A DNA stretch of 64,000 nucleotides from Cocos nucifera (lineage: Eukaryota; Streptophyta; Magnoliopsida; Arecales; Arecaceae). Location: positions 61,617 to 125,616 of the forward strand of contig QRFJ01004303.1 of assembly GCA_006176705.1 (NCBI GenBank). The letters run 5' to 3'. The notes under the pieces were generated by a model. It was not told the DNA's origin, ran no database searches, and was given only the letters and a program-made list of their open reading frames with translations. Below, piece by piece: positions 1 to 12,132 of this stretch (the stretch's first letter is position 1; every line of letters begins with the position of its first letter). Both the position numbers and the translations under genes were made by a program.

Positions 1-154
1 TTCGGCGCGAGCAAGGGCGGAATAAGGTTCTCCCAAGGAATGAAGTTTGGTATTTCATAAAAGGTTAGAGGAAGTTCGGTCGTGCTAACGACCACCCCAG
101 GAATGAAGTTCAGCCGCCCAAGACCTGAAGGACTATGGCCTCCCCAAACGTGCG

Positions 155-740
155 CGATCGGAGCAAAGTCGAAGGCTCCATTCACAAAGGATGGGATGGG
201 GGGAGAGACAAGGACGACGGTCCCCATGTGCCCCCACAGCCCGTTAGGAACAGGAGGAGAACCTCGTCCTAACGCGAGCAAGGTCAAAGGCCTCGTTTGC
301 CTAAAATGAGATGGGAGGAGAAGCACGGACGACGGTCCGAATGTGCCCTCACAGTCGGTTAGGAACAGGAGGAGAACCTCGTCCTAGCGTGAGCCAAGTC
401 GAAGGCCCCGTTCCACAAAGGACGGGATGGGGGGAGAGGCGAGGACGATGGTCCCCATGTGCCCCCATAGCCCATTAGGAATAGGAGGAGAACCTCGTCC
501 TAACGCGAGCAAGGTCAAAGACCTCATTTGCCTAAAATGAGATTAGGGGAGAGGCGAGGACGACGGTCCCCATGTGCCCCCACAACCCGTTAGGAACAGG
601 AGGAGAACCTCGTCCTAATGCGAGCAAGGTCGAAGACCTCGTTCACCTAAAACGAGATGGGGGAGAAGCATGAACGACGATCCGAATGAGCCCCCACAGT
701 CGGTTAGGAACAGGAGGAGAACCTCGTCCTAACGCGAGCG
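155..740 (+). repeat. Tandem array, period about 115 bp, in the 3' internal region of L
   Basis: The phrase AGGAACAGGAGGAGAACCTC recurs, with small changes, at about 245, 360, 476, 592 and 705, giving a period of 113 to 116 bases over five units. Each unit also holds a run like GACGACGGTCC followed by CCCCCACAG. The units diverge slightly, with alternating versions of the Ggtc..GGCC..GTT segment. Such arrays are common in the untranslated region before the polypurine tract of large plant gypsy elements. It has no protein-coding look: frames are broken and unit length is not a multiple of three. Confidence 0.85.
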
Positions 741-949
741 TCAACCTTGGCTAGAGAAGAGACCTCCCCCGAGCTTCAGCCGCGACAAACGCGGGGCCTG
801 GAAGAAGACTTCGGCAGTCGCCCGTTTTGGTACTCCCTTCCTTCGAATTTCGAACTCGGGAGTGGGGGGCTACTGTTGGGGATAAATCCCGCTCCTGCCC
901 GACGCTCAGCCCAATGTAACCAGTAGCCGCGAAAGAGCTTCGGTAGATG

Positions 950-1335
950 GGCTTCAGCCGAACTCCCAGCGGCCGAGCTTCTTCCAGTAGGCTGAACTGG
1001 TCAGCTCCCGAGCTTCTTCCGGACTCCCAACGTCGAGACGGAACTTCTTGGGCAGCCGAACTCCTTCGGATCGACTCCAAGCGGCCAAGCTTCAATGAAG
1101 TCCTCTCAGCGGCCGAACTTCTCAACAGTCATCACTCGGCCGAACTCCTCAGCGGTCGCCCTTATCGAACTTCGGTCGACCGAGTTTCTACCGAACTCTC
1201 AAGTGTCCAAGCCCCAGCTGAAGTCCAACAGTCGGCCGAACCCCCAAACGGTCGAGCTTCGAATTCTCAGTAGCCGAACTCTTCAGTGGACGAGCCTTAG
1301 CTGCATACCTCCAGCCAGACGCCTATGGGAGCCGA
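950..1335 (+). repeat. Degenerate short repeats in U3 of L
   Basis: The words GCCGAACT, CGAACTTC and GCCGAGCTTC recur every 20 to 40 bases through the U3. The same kind of array (rich in TCGAACTCC and GACTTCTCC) lies in U3 of element I, at about 53255-53720 and, inverted, at about 48690-48840 and 52275-52600. U3 arrays of this kind may hold enhancer sites. Several open reading frames run through it in different frames, which is expected of a repeat and does not indicate a gene. Confidence 0.7.
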
Positions 1336-1610
1336 ACTCCCTCCCATCTTCTACTTCAGGAGCCCGAACTCCTCCGAAATGGGCACACGACGAAGGCCTT
1401 CAACCCTTCATTCGGTAAGCTCTGCAACCATCACCATCAGTCAGTTCGCCGCACCATCAGTCAGTCCGCCGTGGGCGATAGCGACCCACTGTCAGGCGGC
1501 GATGGCTGTCGTCCTCAATCTGCCGCACACGGCACCATCCCGTGAGACTGACTTCGTCGAACCTCGAGCGGCCCGCCAGCACGCGGCTGCAGTTATCACC
1601 ATCAAGCTCC

Positions 1611-1620
1611 ACTATATAAA
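1611..1620 (+). promoter_or_regulatory. LTR TATA box of L
   Basis: ACTATATAAA followed by GGACCC. A matching site, CTATATAAG followed by GATCC, lies at the equivalent place in the forward LTR of element I (about 53998-54006). Probable core promoter of the LTR; no activity can be inferred. Confidence 0.6.
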
Positions 1621-1865
1621 GGACCCTCCCGACACGCTAAGGCTAAGCTCTCTGATCTCTAAACTCTCCTCCTCATCTCTAAGCTCCGGAACTCATTCCG
1701 AGCACTCCATTACTGTTGGCCGAAAACTAACTTGACCGTCAGAGGGTCCTGTCGGAGCCACCCCCCCACCGATTTCGGACGGGACTTCATTTTGCAGGTC
1801 CCCGGCGGCGCCTCAGCGGCCTCGACTCCGGCGACCTCCGGCGAAGACGGATTTCTGCACCAACA

Positions 1866-3870
1866 GATAGTATAAAGAGGCTTCCACAAAATTTAAAAAA
1901 ATGGTCTACAAAATTTGAAAGATTAGTCTGAGATGACTAACTACATCCTCACTCTAATCTTACATTCCAACCTCTATCCGACCTCATCAAGCTTCTGGCT
2001 CTATAAAAGCATAGAAATTACAATAATGAGCTAATAGCCCAATAAGTAATGAAGACATAATCAAAGAAATCAAGTTGTTAAAGCCAAATAAATGTTTAAT
2101 ATAAAAATCGGCGAACAATATGATATTTATAATTAGATTCAAACTTTTAGTTCTATAACATAGATATAATCATGCAAAATATTACACCTAAATTTTCAAT
2201 AATTTCATAAAAGCGTATCTTTCAAAAACATCATATTAACTCATCAGTCTATATGACTACGGCCATATATAATCACTGTGATAGGGCCTATAGTACCATA
2301 TTTGATCCAAGCGGAGTAGGTCCATAATACCATATTTAACCCTTATGAAGTAGATCCATAATACCAAGTTCTGGAACAGTCCATATCAATTGCCAACATA
2401 TAACCCCCATATGGCAGGATCCAAAATGTAAGTAGACTGAGAGTTCAATATACATGCACAAATTTAATTCAAACAATTATTACTATAATATATATAAGTT
2501 ACAACATATATAAAATTTTGAATTACTACATAAAATCCATAAAAGTAACTAATCATCAAACTTCTGATAAACCATATGCAATATAATTTTCTCATATCAA
2601 TATATTTATATTTACGATATCAAGTTTTCTCAATAGGAATCATTCCAATAAACCTGTAATTATCAATTTTCAAAATACTATGAATACTTAATGCTTGAAA
2701 TATATATTCTTCTATAATTCATGCTTGCTTCAATATGACTAATATAACCAATAAATGGTATGATTTCAAAGTACATGACAGTAATTAAGTCAATAATTAA
2801 TCTCAAATCATATGTATTCATCATATTATGCAATTACTTTAATTAAGTAGAGGTTACTTATCTTACAATTGTCCACTTCTAAGTTATCTAGTGCTTCACC
2901 AATACTTTTCAAAACCTAATAATCCAAAATATATGCATATAATTTGAAATCAATGTCATATTATTCCCTTTGTAATAACCTATAAAACTCCTAAAATTTT
3001 CTAAAACCTAAATTTCTAGTTAATTATTTTATCCTACACAACAGCCACATTTCGAAATTTATTTACTCTATCAAAAAACATCCAAAAATTCTCAAATTTT
3101 GTGAATTGGTTAAGCAATAAGCTATAACCTTCAATTAAATTTTTATATTAAATTGCTTAACCACTAGAGAGATAAAATTCTCAGACTACTATAGGAAAGA
3201 ATCCATCAACCTAAAATCAAAAAATAACCATCCCTTAATATTCTTCTTCGATTATCCCAAACCATACAATAATTAAACCCCATATTTTAATCAGATTAAC
3301 TACAAAGAGGTTTAGGTTTAACTTATATTAATGGAAAAGAAAACCTTAGAGCAGCACCACAAGAAAGAAGAGAAAAGAAGAAAAGAGGAAGAGGAAGAAG
3401 AGAAAAGAAGAGAGAGGGTGCGGGAGTTAGAAAGTGGGAGAGGGGTTTCTATGTGGAGCCAAAGCAAGGGCGGGAGAGGGATTCAGCTCCCCTTTCTCTC
3501 TTCTTTTTTTTTCTTTGCTTCTCACCCACACAGCATACACACACTTACACCCACACACACACACCAAGAGGGATAGGAGAGGGAAAAAGAGAGAGAGAGG
3601 CTGGAGAGGGGAGAACGTGGGAGAAAGAGGGAGAGATGGAGCGAGTGAGTGCAGGAGAGAGCAGAAAGAGAAAGAGAGCAGGAGATTGAGAGGTGGTTTG
3701 GGAGGGAGAAGGGGGTTCGGGTCCGGAACAAGGGATGCCCATGTTCTTTTCTTTTTTTTTTTCCCCCTCCCTGCTGGTTGCACGCGGCTACCTCCACGAC
3801 AGCCATGGGTCCGCGACATGCAGAATCCCGCATGGCAATGAGCCCGGGCCGGGCCATACTGGGTTTCACA
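1866..3870 (-). repeat. 3' LTR of chromovirus M (truncated by L)
   Basis: Read on the minus strand the LTR starts TGTGAAACCC at 3870, a few bases after the A/G-rich tract AAGAAAGAAAGAAT and about 40 bases after the pol stop. It continues at least 2 kb to the junction with L, where the end is lost. The left 1.4 kb (1866-3330) is AT-rich and holds no gene; I see no structure in it beyond several CATATTTGATCCAAG/GTCCATAATACC-type short repeats at about 2280-2400. Confidence 0.7.
3344..3780. repeat. Purine/pyrimidine-asymmetric low-complexity block with a CA microsatellite
   Basis: Three parts: a GAA/GGA-rich stretch at 3344-3425, a (CA)n tract at about 3525-3563, and a GA-rich stretch at 3570-3715 where the plus strand is almost entirely purine. 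A T10-type run sits at 3750-3762. The five or six overlapping open frames reported by any ORF finder here, on both strands, are composition artefacts. The block lies in U3/R of the M LTR. Confidence 0.8.
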
Positions 3871-3911
3871 ATTCTTTCTTTCTTAAATAAATTTCATCCT
3901 CCAAATTTACA

Positions 3912-4440
3912 TACCTAAATTTACAAAAAGATGAGGATATCTCTCCTGAATTTTATTTTTTAGCTCCCAGGTAGGTTCTCTTTCAGTATAATTACTCCAT
4001 TAAACTTTGACATAAGGAATGATATGGCATCTCAGAACTTGATCCTTTCTATCTACGATCCATATTGGTTGCTCATCATGAGTCAATTCCTCTCTGAGCT
4101 GCAAAGATTCATACTCTACAATATGAGTGGGATCTAATACATATTTCCTTAACATTGATACATAAAATATATTATGGATTCCAGCAAAAGCAAGCGGTAA
4201 TACAAGTCTATAAGCTACATCTCCAATTTTCTCTAATATTTCAAAAGGATCCACAAATCGCAGGCTCAATTTATCTTGGATGCCAAATCTCATAACATTC
4301 TTAGTAGGCGACATCTTTAAGAATACATGTTCACCTACTTGAAACTCCAATTTCCATCTTCTGATATCAGCATAGCTGTTTTGCCTACTTTGAGCTGTAC
4401 AAAGCCGCTCCCTAATTAGTCATACCTTTTGCACTAACTG
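3912..4440 (-). pseudogene. Chromovirus integrase C-terminus and chromodomain remnant
   Basis: The frame 4350 to 4000 reads FQVGEHVFLK, then RFGIQ, then VDPFEILEKIGDVAYRL and VSMLRKYV, which is the GPF/Y module of gypsy integrases (here VDPFEI). Downstream, after a frame break near 4000, the minus strand reads REPTWELKNKIQERYPHLF and a stop. That is the end of a chromodomain, the module that in this lineage binds histone marks and directs integration. Upstream, around 4440-4360, RERLCTAQSRQNSYADIRR is readable, with a TAG before it. Integrase catalytic residues are not in the window. The break near 4000 and the upstream stop make it inactive. Confidence 0.85.
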
Positions 4441-5887
4441 TGATGATGGAAAAATTTTTCAGATCTGAATCATATTTAGATAGAGTCCAGGGAGAATAGA
4501 TTTAAGTTTTAAAATTTTTCATAATAATTATGAAAACATACCTCAATGCATAGTGAAAAAGGATCGAGGTGCTAAAAATTTTGCAATACTGCTTTGCGAG
4601 ATTTGAAAGCACGGACCCTCTACTTCATACGCACGCCATGCTATGTAGAGAAGAGGGATGAGATGTGATGTGCTACACCAAAAAAGATGGAGAAGAGGGT
4701 CGGCAAGATCTGATCCTCCACCCAAGAAGAGCTAAAGCACCAAAAAGAAGAGAGACATCCCTATCTCTCTCTCACACGCCAAGCCCTTACCCATGCCCAC
4801 AACACCTTTTGATTGCTATTGGATTGTTCTAGACACCTAAGGGTCCTCCTCCTTTTATAGATGAAGCCAATACCTGATTGAATCCTTATCGAATAAGGAT
4901 TTCATGAATAACTACCTTTAACTAGTCAAATCCTACTTTAAGTAGGAGACCTAAGGGGTTCTCCTAGTCTCACTAGAAGAAGAGGATGGCACCAACTCTT
5001 GGCCCACCTATGTGCCACCCAAAGGAAAGCCCTAAGCTAAAAAATCAAGGCCTAATAGTCCTCTTGGTCGGCCGCATATGAGAGAGAGTCTCAATAGTCA
5101 AAGCCACTGGTTGACCAAATCAAATTTGATCCAAATTGAGTCTAATTCGAATCTAATTCGAACCTGATTTGAACTCAATTCAAATAAACTATCTAACCCT
5201 AATCTAATTAAGGTTTTAGATCCAAGTCTAACTTGGATAATTGACTAATCAAGCCTAATTAATTTAGATTCGATCTAAAATTAATTATGACTTGAATTCA
5301 ATTTTTCATCAAACCTTAGATCTTTTTAGGTCAAACTCATCACTGGAATTAATTCTGAACCTCATGGCCAGTGCTAGCTAGGCATAGTCAAGAATCTCGT
5401 ATGACCATTAACTTAATTCTTCAATTAAGAAAATATATTTGTTCAATTAAGTCAAATACTTCTAAATTGAACATATAGATATTAGGTCAATTCTTTTCTA
5501 CGTTGCATGACTAATATGCGTGACTCCATAGGTTCGAACACTAAGCCGATAGTATAAGAACTAATTTTTTATACCAATCAAAGTGACCATCTAGCAATGA
5601 TAATCTGATATCCAAATAGGTCAAATGTACAAAGCAACATTCAAGAATCTTAGCATATGGTTATTGCATAATTCCTTCCTTTGACCCTTAATGCTTAGGA
5701 TGATCTAGGCTTTAACTATCAATCTTAAATGAGTCATCTACATTGTGAATCAATTTTTCATATCCATCACATGGATTATTCCAGTCGAGATTTTGCTAAA
5801 TTAAAACACAGTGATGCACTATCTTTAATTTTACTTGAAGGGATCAATTCCATCTTGACTCATGCACCGACTTAACAAGTACTTGAT
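4441..5887 (-). repeat. 3' LTR of H, outer part
   Basis: Begins at about 4441-4444 (TGATGGAAAAATTT, compare TGAAGAAAAT in A and E) directly against the M integrase fragment. It ends at 5887 (GTACTTGAT) where A's LTR starts. Contains the blocks shared by this copia LTR family: the GGTTCGAACACTAAGCCGAT block near 5530 and the CATATGGACTA-like block near 5770. No gene. Confidence 0.7.
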
Positions 5888-8198
5888 TGAAGAAAATCTA
5901 GCAGGATTTAGGGCATGTCTTTCAAATTTTTTTCAAAAATTAATAATAGCAAAAGTATAATTAATGTAAAGATAATTCTATGCATGCTATGATCTAATCA
6001 TAAAATCCTACTCAGGATCTTTGACACGCTTATATGAATCAAAAAAATAAAATGCATTCGATCAATAAATCATATTTGCCGATCGATCTATGTTTAGAAT
6101 ATAGTATTTAGCATGGATAGATGATCACCATAATCTAGATCCATCGAAAGACGCTCTCCCATCATGCTACTACCACACACGTATCCGACCTCTATAGTGA
6201 GTTCATACGGAGCTCCTAGTCCTGATCAACCATTCTGGAGTGCTAATTCCTCGCTAGGGCCTTCGATGGCTGATCTTCGTTGATCCAATCGACGATTTGC
6301 TTTCGATCTTCTAGACACCCCAGAAATCAGAAGATGCAATGGAGGAAGATGGGATGGTGGTGAAAGTCGGTGGAGATCTAGCACTCAAACTCTCCACCCA
6401 AATCTTGAGTCCCCACTCTAGGATTCAGCACTCACCCTTTAGAACCTTGATCCCTTTTCTCTTTTTAGAAAACCTCACGCCAGGGACGTGTGCTCCCTCT
6501 CTAAAATTTTCTTCCCCAAAGACTCTTCTCTTTCTCACGCATGCACAAAAATAATTCCCCTTTTTATTGGTGTCAAAACACATGGAATGTATAGGCTAGG
6601 AGTGGTTGAACTTGTTTCAACCAAGCACAACCATTTGAATTTAAATGGAAGTCTATCTATTTCAAACACCCCTATGACCTCTTTCACATGGAGAAGGACA
6701 CTCCTTCTGCATGCACGTGCCAATGAAATCAGAGAAATATTGGCAACAAAAGGAGAATGTCGTGGAGTTTGGGAGCTTGAACTAACTTCAACCTCCAACA
6801 CACTTGAATTCAAAATTCAAGTGATTCATCCTAATCCAACTTCTTGGACCAGGTCAAAAGTAGAAAGATGGAAGGCACAAACACTATTTTGGGCTTGGGA
6901 TTTCTCATGCACATACAAAAAGTGCGTGGAAGGGGATAAGGTGCGCAGGAAGATTGGAATTCAAACTAGCTTTGAATTCGATCAAATTGGTTTCATCCAA
7001 ACCAATTTGTCTTGACCAAACACATTAGGCTTTAACCCAACTTAATTAATTTCTAATCAAATTAGAAATTAATCAAGTCCAACCCCTGATCAAATCAGGG
7101 TCCATCTTCCAAAGTGATTAGATCATTACATGATCTGATCAGGGTAAATCTAATTGAATCAAATTCAATTAGACTTGATCAATTCCTCATCGCTCAATCA
7201 AATTGAGCTAATTAGTAATCTAATTACTAATTAATTCTTTAATAATAATTGAGTCTCAATCCAATGGGACTCTCGATCAATCAACAGATCAGATAGGAAC
7301 TCCTATTATGTGTGACCCTATATGTTCGAATCCTAAGCCAATAGCACAGGAATCAATTTTCTATACCAATCGATGTGGCCATCTAGTAATGGTATCCGAT
7401 GTTCGGATAGGTCAAAAAATTGCAACGAAATAATAACAAACCTGTGGTATATGATTACCATATAATTCATCCACTTGACCACGATGCTTTTAGGATGATC
7501 TAGGGTTAACTGCCAATCCTAAAAATTCATCTATATTATATTTCAAAATTTAGCGTCCATCATATGGACTATCCCAGTCGAGGATTTGCTAAATTGAAAT
7601 ACAGCAATACACTTGCTCCAATACTTGGAGGGGTCAATCCCATCTTGACTCACACACCAATAAGCCAAGTACTTACTGCACTCAGTAGCCTTCCATCATC
7701 GAATTAAAAATTTAGATAGTCCGGTACCAAGTACAGTGAGGTGCTTGCAAGTCACCATGGTGATCTCAAGTCTAAGGGACATATATACCCATATCATTTG
7801 CAAGCAATCATGGCAGAAGAGAGCTCCATAGTTGGATCACGATCAGTGAAATGTACCCCTATATTTTACCTGCATGCCATAACAGTATCATCATGCTTCT
7901 TGGTTAAGAGGACAACCAATACTTATGGCATACAATGACCTACTCTTGATTAACGTTGTCGTCTTGGGTAATAACGAATCATTTGGTCGCGATCATTTTA
8001 AGGACTAAATGATAAATTCTCTTTTGTCGAGTCAAAATAATCCTAAGAACTTCATCATAGAGAGTTCGTTATAGGAGATGCACAAAGTGATAAAATTGCC
8101 AGAATAATAATTTTATTCAATTAAAATTCAAGTGCAAATTATATTTAGTTCAACCATCTATAACCTAGATGATTGGCTTTAGGATATATTTTCCAACA
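5888..8198 (-). repeat. 3' LTR of A (2311 bp)
   Basis: On the minus strand it runs TGTTGGAAAATATATCC to TTTTCTTCA. Followed inward by ACTCCC, the complement of a short polypurine tract. It contains at 8144-8148 the uninterrupted TTTAG site into which B inserted in the other LTR. Open frames at 6488-7015 and 6535-6813 are LTR sequence; the first runs 175 codons but matches the other LTR, where it is broken, so it is not a gene. Confidence 0.85.
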
Positions 8199-8203
8199 AC
8201 TCC

Positions 8204-8880
8204 CATTTAGACTAAAGCCACTCAGAACAATATCAAATACCCATCTTTCATTTATGATTATCGAACTCTTTGATTCTGAGAGCTTTAGTAAATGGGTTGG
8301 CCATGTTCTCCTTTTCATCAATTTTCTGAAGCTCAACATTATCTCGTTCTATGATTTTACGTACAAGATGGTAGCGATGCAGAATATGTTTGGTACGTTG
8401 ATGTGCCTTCAGCTCCTTCGCTTGAGCTATGGCTCTAGTGCTGTCATAGTATAGTAGAACCGGATCATTCAAGGAGGGTGCCACTCCCAGCTTGTCGATG
8501 AACTTTCGCAGCCACACAGCTTTCTTCACAGCATCGGATGCCGCGATATACTCCATCTTGCATACAGAATCGACCACAGTGTGCTACTTGAAATTCTTCA
8601 AGTAGATCGCTCCACTATTTAAGATAAACACATAATCTGACATACTCTTACTATCATCATGATCTAACTGAAAATTGAAATTAGTGTATCCCACAAGTTT
8701 TAAGTCAGTATTTTCATAGATGAGCCACTGTCCTTGGTATTTTTCAAATACTTTAGAATTATTTTTACAATCTTTCATTGATTCTCATCTGGATCAGACT
8801 GGTATCTGCTCACTTTCCTAGTGATTATGCCACGTCTGGTCTTATACATATCATGGCGTATATAATAGAATCCACTGTCG
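8204..8880 (-). pseudogene. A: RNase H domain of pol (decayed)
   Basis: Minus-strand frames 8778-8584 and 8577-8248 give the C-terminal part of a copia polyprotein. Readable words are KLVGYTNFNF (the D of the usual YTDSDF is N), SMSDYVFILNSGAI, MEYIAASDAVKKAVWLRKF, STRAIAQAKE, TKHILHRYHL and NPFTKAL. The order matches copia RNase H. A stop separates the two frames, and the E of the usual EAEY motif has become M (KMEY). Inactive. Confidence 0.85.
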
Positions 8881-9880
8881 AAGTATATGGTATTCTACTC
8901 ATATGCTCTCTCTCTTGAGGAGTTATCGAATAATCTCTCTTCGAGAAAGAAATTCTATGCATGGCTTATTGGGAGATAGCCCTTCTTGGAATTTTTCATG
9001 CTGAACCTCTTCAGCACGATATCAATGTACATGAACTGGGACAATCCAAGCAACCTTTTAGATCTATTCCTATAGATCTTCATCTCTAGGATTTAGGAAG
9101 CTTCTTCCAAGTCCTTCATGAAGAATTGCGACGACAATCAAACCTTTATTTCCTATAATGCAGGAATGTCATTTCTGATTAAGAGAATATCATCCACATA
9201 CAGTATAAGAAATACAACTACAGAATCGTTAGTCTATTTGTACACACAATGTTCTTCTTCATTTTTAATGAAGCCATACGTTCTGATCATCTTATCAAAA
9301 TGCATGTTCTAATTTCGAGATGCTTGCTTCAATCCATAGATGGATCTCTGAAGCTTGCACATCTTAAACTCGTCTGTGGATGTGAAACCCTTAGACTGTA
9401 TCATATATACTTTTTTGTCCAACTCTCCATTTAGAAAAGTTATTTTTACATCCATTTGTCAGATCTCATAGTCCAAGTATGCTGCTATCGCAAGCATAAT
9501 TTGAATGAACTTGAGCATTGCCACTAGAAAAAATATCTCATCATAGTCAATACCATAACATTAACGATATTCCTTGACAATCAGACGGACTTTATAGATC
9601 TCCATCTTTCCATCTATGTTCCATTTTCTTTTAAAAATTCACTTACACTCAATAGATTTTACCCCTTCAGGTGGATCAACCAGTGTCCATACAGTGTTGA
9701 CCTTCATGGACTCCATTTTGGACTTCATAGCTTCTAGCCACTTATCGAAGTTGGTCCTCTACATAGCATTCATGTAGGTGATTAGATCCTCGTCGTTCTC
9801 ATTGAGTTCGATAGGATCACCATTTCAGATCAAGAAATTATAGTATCTATCCGATTGATGTGGTACTCTACCAGATCTCT
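8881..9880 (-). pseudogene. A: reverse transcriptase domain of pol (decayed)
   Basis: The catalytic YVDD box is readable at 9200-9189 on the minus strand, followed by ILLIRNDIPAL. It is flanked by copia RT wording (for example the FDKMI-like stretch near 9300). The upstream part near 9720-9610 reads the usual entry block of the domain (EAMKSKMES-like). Many stops and shifts break the frame, so no long ORF remains. Inactive. Confidence 0.75.
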
Positions 9881-10705
9881 TCAAGGGTGCCTCTACAATG
9901 GGCTCTGGGTTTTATCTTATCAAATTTAGTTTTGTAGGTTCACTAGAATATGTCGGTTCTTCTATCTATCGAACTTCACTATGTTCAACATTAGAGGCAA
10001 CTATTCCTTCTATAAGGAACTCCTTTTCTAAAAAGACTGCCCTATTGCTGACGAACACCTTTTGCTCTTCAGTAAGGTAGAAGTAATATCCCCTAGTTTC
10101 CTTTGGATATCCTATGAATAAGCATTTATCGAACCTAGGTTCAAGCTTTTTTGCTTGCAAACATTTCACATAAGTCGGACATCCCCAAATCCTAAAGTGA
10201 GAGAATGTCGGCTTACATCCAATCTATATCTCATATGAAGTTTTTGCAACAGACTTGCTTAGAACAACATTCAAAACATAACAAGCAGTCTCTAATATAT
10301 AATCCTAAAAGAAAATCAACAGACTCATAAAGTCCATCATGGATCGAACCATGTCCAACAAGGTCCGATTCCTCCTTTCTGATATACATTATACTGTGGT
10401 ATTCTAGGAGGGATCCATTGTGAGAAAATCCAATTCTCTCCTAGATATGTCAAAAATTCATTGGAAAGGTATTCACCTCCTCGGTCAGATCGAAGAGTTT
10501 TAATACTCTTCCTAAGTTATTTTTCTACCTCATTTAGATATCGTTTGAATATTTCAAACGATTCGAATTTACTCTTCATAAGATAGACGTACCCATACCT
10601 AGATAAGTCATCAGTAAATGTAATGAAGTAGTAGAACCCACCTCTAGCACATGTGCTCATAGGTCCATATATATCAGTATATACTAGACCCAGAAGCTCA
10701 GTGGC
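9881..10705 (-). pseudogene. A: integrase core of pol (decayed)
   Basis: The frame 10169-9966 reads FDKCLFIGYPKETRGYYFY and EEQKVFVSNRAVFLEKEF, the conserved block just after the integrase core in copia elements. Farther upstream (10520-10390) the minus strand reads LRSDRGGEY, holding the second catalytic Asp, and the following YLGEN words. Frameshifts separate these blocks. Inactive. Confidence 0.8.
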
Positions 10706-11330
10706 TCATTCACCTTTTCCAGTAAAAGGTGATTTGGTCATCTTATCAAGAAGACATAACTCATAGATATTCAATGATTCACAATCATCAATATCAATGA
10801 TGTTCTCCTTGACTAACATGTTAATCCTATTCTTGTTTATATGACCTAGCCGATAGTGCCAATGATAGACATTAGAAACATGATCTAGTTTTGAGCTTTT
10901 GTTTGACGTGTACATTACATTAATAGGCTATGACAAAACATAAATACCATTTCTTAATTATCCTTGTATTACTGTACATAATGATATCACAATAATTTTC
11001 TTTTATTAATAAATAATAATCATCCTGGACCAAAAGTCCAACAGATATTATGTTCATCATAAAAGATGGATAATAGTGATAATCACTTAAAACAACATTA
11101 TTATTTTTGAAAAATAACTCAAGAGTTTCTAATGCTAAGACTGAAACTTTACTTTCATCCCTAACATTAAAGAATCTATCGCCATCTCAAACTTTCTATC
11201 AATTTAAAGTCCATGCAACGAATTGCATATGTGAATTGGACTCCCAATATCTAATACCTAGATAGATGTATCACAATAGTGAAATTGCAAGATGTTATCA
11301 TATAACATCCTTGCCCAGCAACTCTTTTCT
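10706..11330 (-). pseudogene. A: protease and GAG-pre-integrase region (decayed)
   Basis: The frame 10915-10706 reads HWHYRLGHINKNRINML and ELCLLDKMTKSPFTGKGE, the zinc-binding start of copia integrase; the second cysteine pair is damaged (one Cys is seen). Upstream to about 11260 the minus strand carries the protease-side words (YMIT, then the region of the usual DTGS). The Asp motif cannot be read cleanly. No Gag zinc knuckle is found upstream. Confidence 0.7.
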
Positions 11331-12132
11331 AGTTTTCGTTGTTCAGCATATTCAAGTTAAGAGGACCATTCCTCTTTGGGTCTATCTGATTAGGGTTAAC
11401 ACTAGACTCCTCGTTCTTAGGTCCAAAATGTTTGTCACTATCCAACAGTGAATGGAGCAGACTTACACTAGCCATTCTATTTATTTGAAAGAAAAATAAG
11501 AAATCTTATTAGTACTTGAATTAATTAATCCTAAAGATTTGAACTTTAGTCTAAAGGTCCTTCCACTATTTTTATATGAATTGGTAGCCTCTACCTCTAA
11601 TTTGAGAAATTATACTAATTTTTTAGTGGGTACTGAAATCCACATAGACTACAGACGGGCCCAAGGTAGGCTTTGGCTAACTCATGTGCATCTACAAGTA
11701 GATTCATAACTAATTATTTTCTTAAATAATTTTTAGTATTTAAATTTTTGCCCTAGATGCCAAATTAGTAGGCTTTGGCCTCCACTGAAAAAATCTGGTT
11801 AGATCCAACCATTAACATGATTGACTTCGGTATATCAAACCAATGATAACCAGGCCCGAGAAAAGCTTTGGCTAATATGATCACCATTAAGAGAGTGCGA
11901 TCTAATCATCATATAATGTACAGTAATTCTAACATCCAAATGAACATCAGGTGTTAGGCACCTCCAATGTCCATCTAGAAAATTGGACTCATTACTATTC
12001 ACCTTAATAAGAGGCTATGACTTGGTTATCCCCATAACTTAGTCATTTTAAGAACCTAATAATTTAAAGAATTTAATTTACTTATGATTTTAGAGATAGA
12101 AATGACATGAACCATATTTCTTCCACTAACTT

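Larger units (their letters stand above)
1..1865 (+). mobile_element. Element L: 3' part of a GC-rich gypsy-like LTR retrotransposon
   Basis: Right-hand part of an LTR element that begins before the window. From left to right it holds internal non-coding sequence with a 115-bp tandem array, a purine-rich tract ending GGGAGTGGGGGGC at 858-870, and a 3' LTR from 874. No gag or pol frame can be recognised; the open frames here are chance readings of GC-rich repeats. The segment just before the LTR (about 800-873) closely matches the segment before the forward LTR of element I (about 52990-53052), so both belong to one family. I call it gypsy-like because of its general build; no pol is present to prove this. 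The 5' LTR is outside the window, so the target duplication cannot be tested; the next five bases are GATAG. Confidence 0.75.
874..1865 (+). repeat. 3' LTR of element L (992 bp)
   Basis: The LTR begins TGTTGG directly after the purine tract and ends CCAACA, a perfect 6-bp terminal inverted repeat. It carries a TATA box near 1612, so U3 is about 740 bases and R plus U5 about 220. The last 125 bases match the end of the LTRs of element I (54118-54243) and the fragment at 63791-63896. Higher GC than anything else in the window. Confidence 0.85.
1866..4440 (-). mobile_element. Element M: fragment of a gypsy chromovirus (Del/Tekay-like)
   Basis: Minus-strand remnant made of a long 3' LTR (1866-3870) and the C-terminal end of integrase with a chromodomain (3912-4440). 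It is cut on the left by L and on the right by the LTR of copia H, which starts at 4441 in the middle of the integrase reading. The rest of gag-pol is not in the window. Del/Tekay assignment rests on the integrase tail wording and on an LTR that starts TGTGAAACCC. Confidence 0.8.

Noticed and set aside
751..1735. Four overlapping open frames in GC-rich sequence
   Set aside because: They span the internal repeat, LTR start and U3 repeat of L and share the low-complexity words of the repeat; not a gene.
3331..3918. Cluster of overlapping open frames on both strands (81 to 135 codons)
   Set aside because: They lie in GA-rich and CA-rich simple sequence where stops are rare by composition; frames on both strands overlap completely and no protein words are recognisable.
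6488..7015. 175-codon open frame
   Set aside because: It lies within A's LTR; the same region in the other LTR (about 16040-16560) is broken by stops, so it is not a conserved gene.
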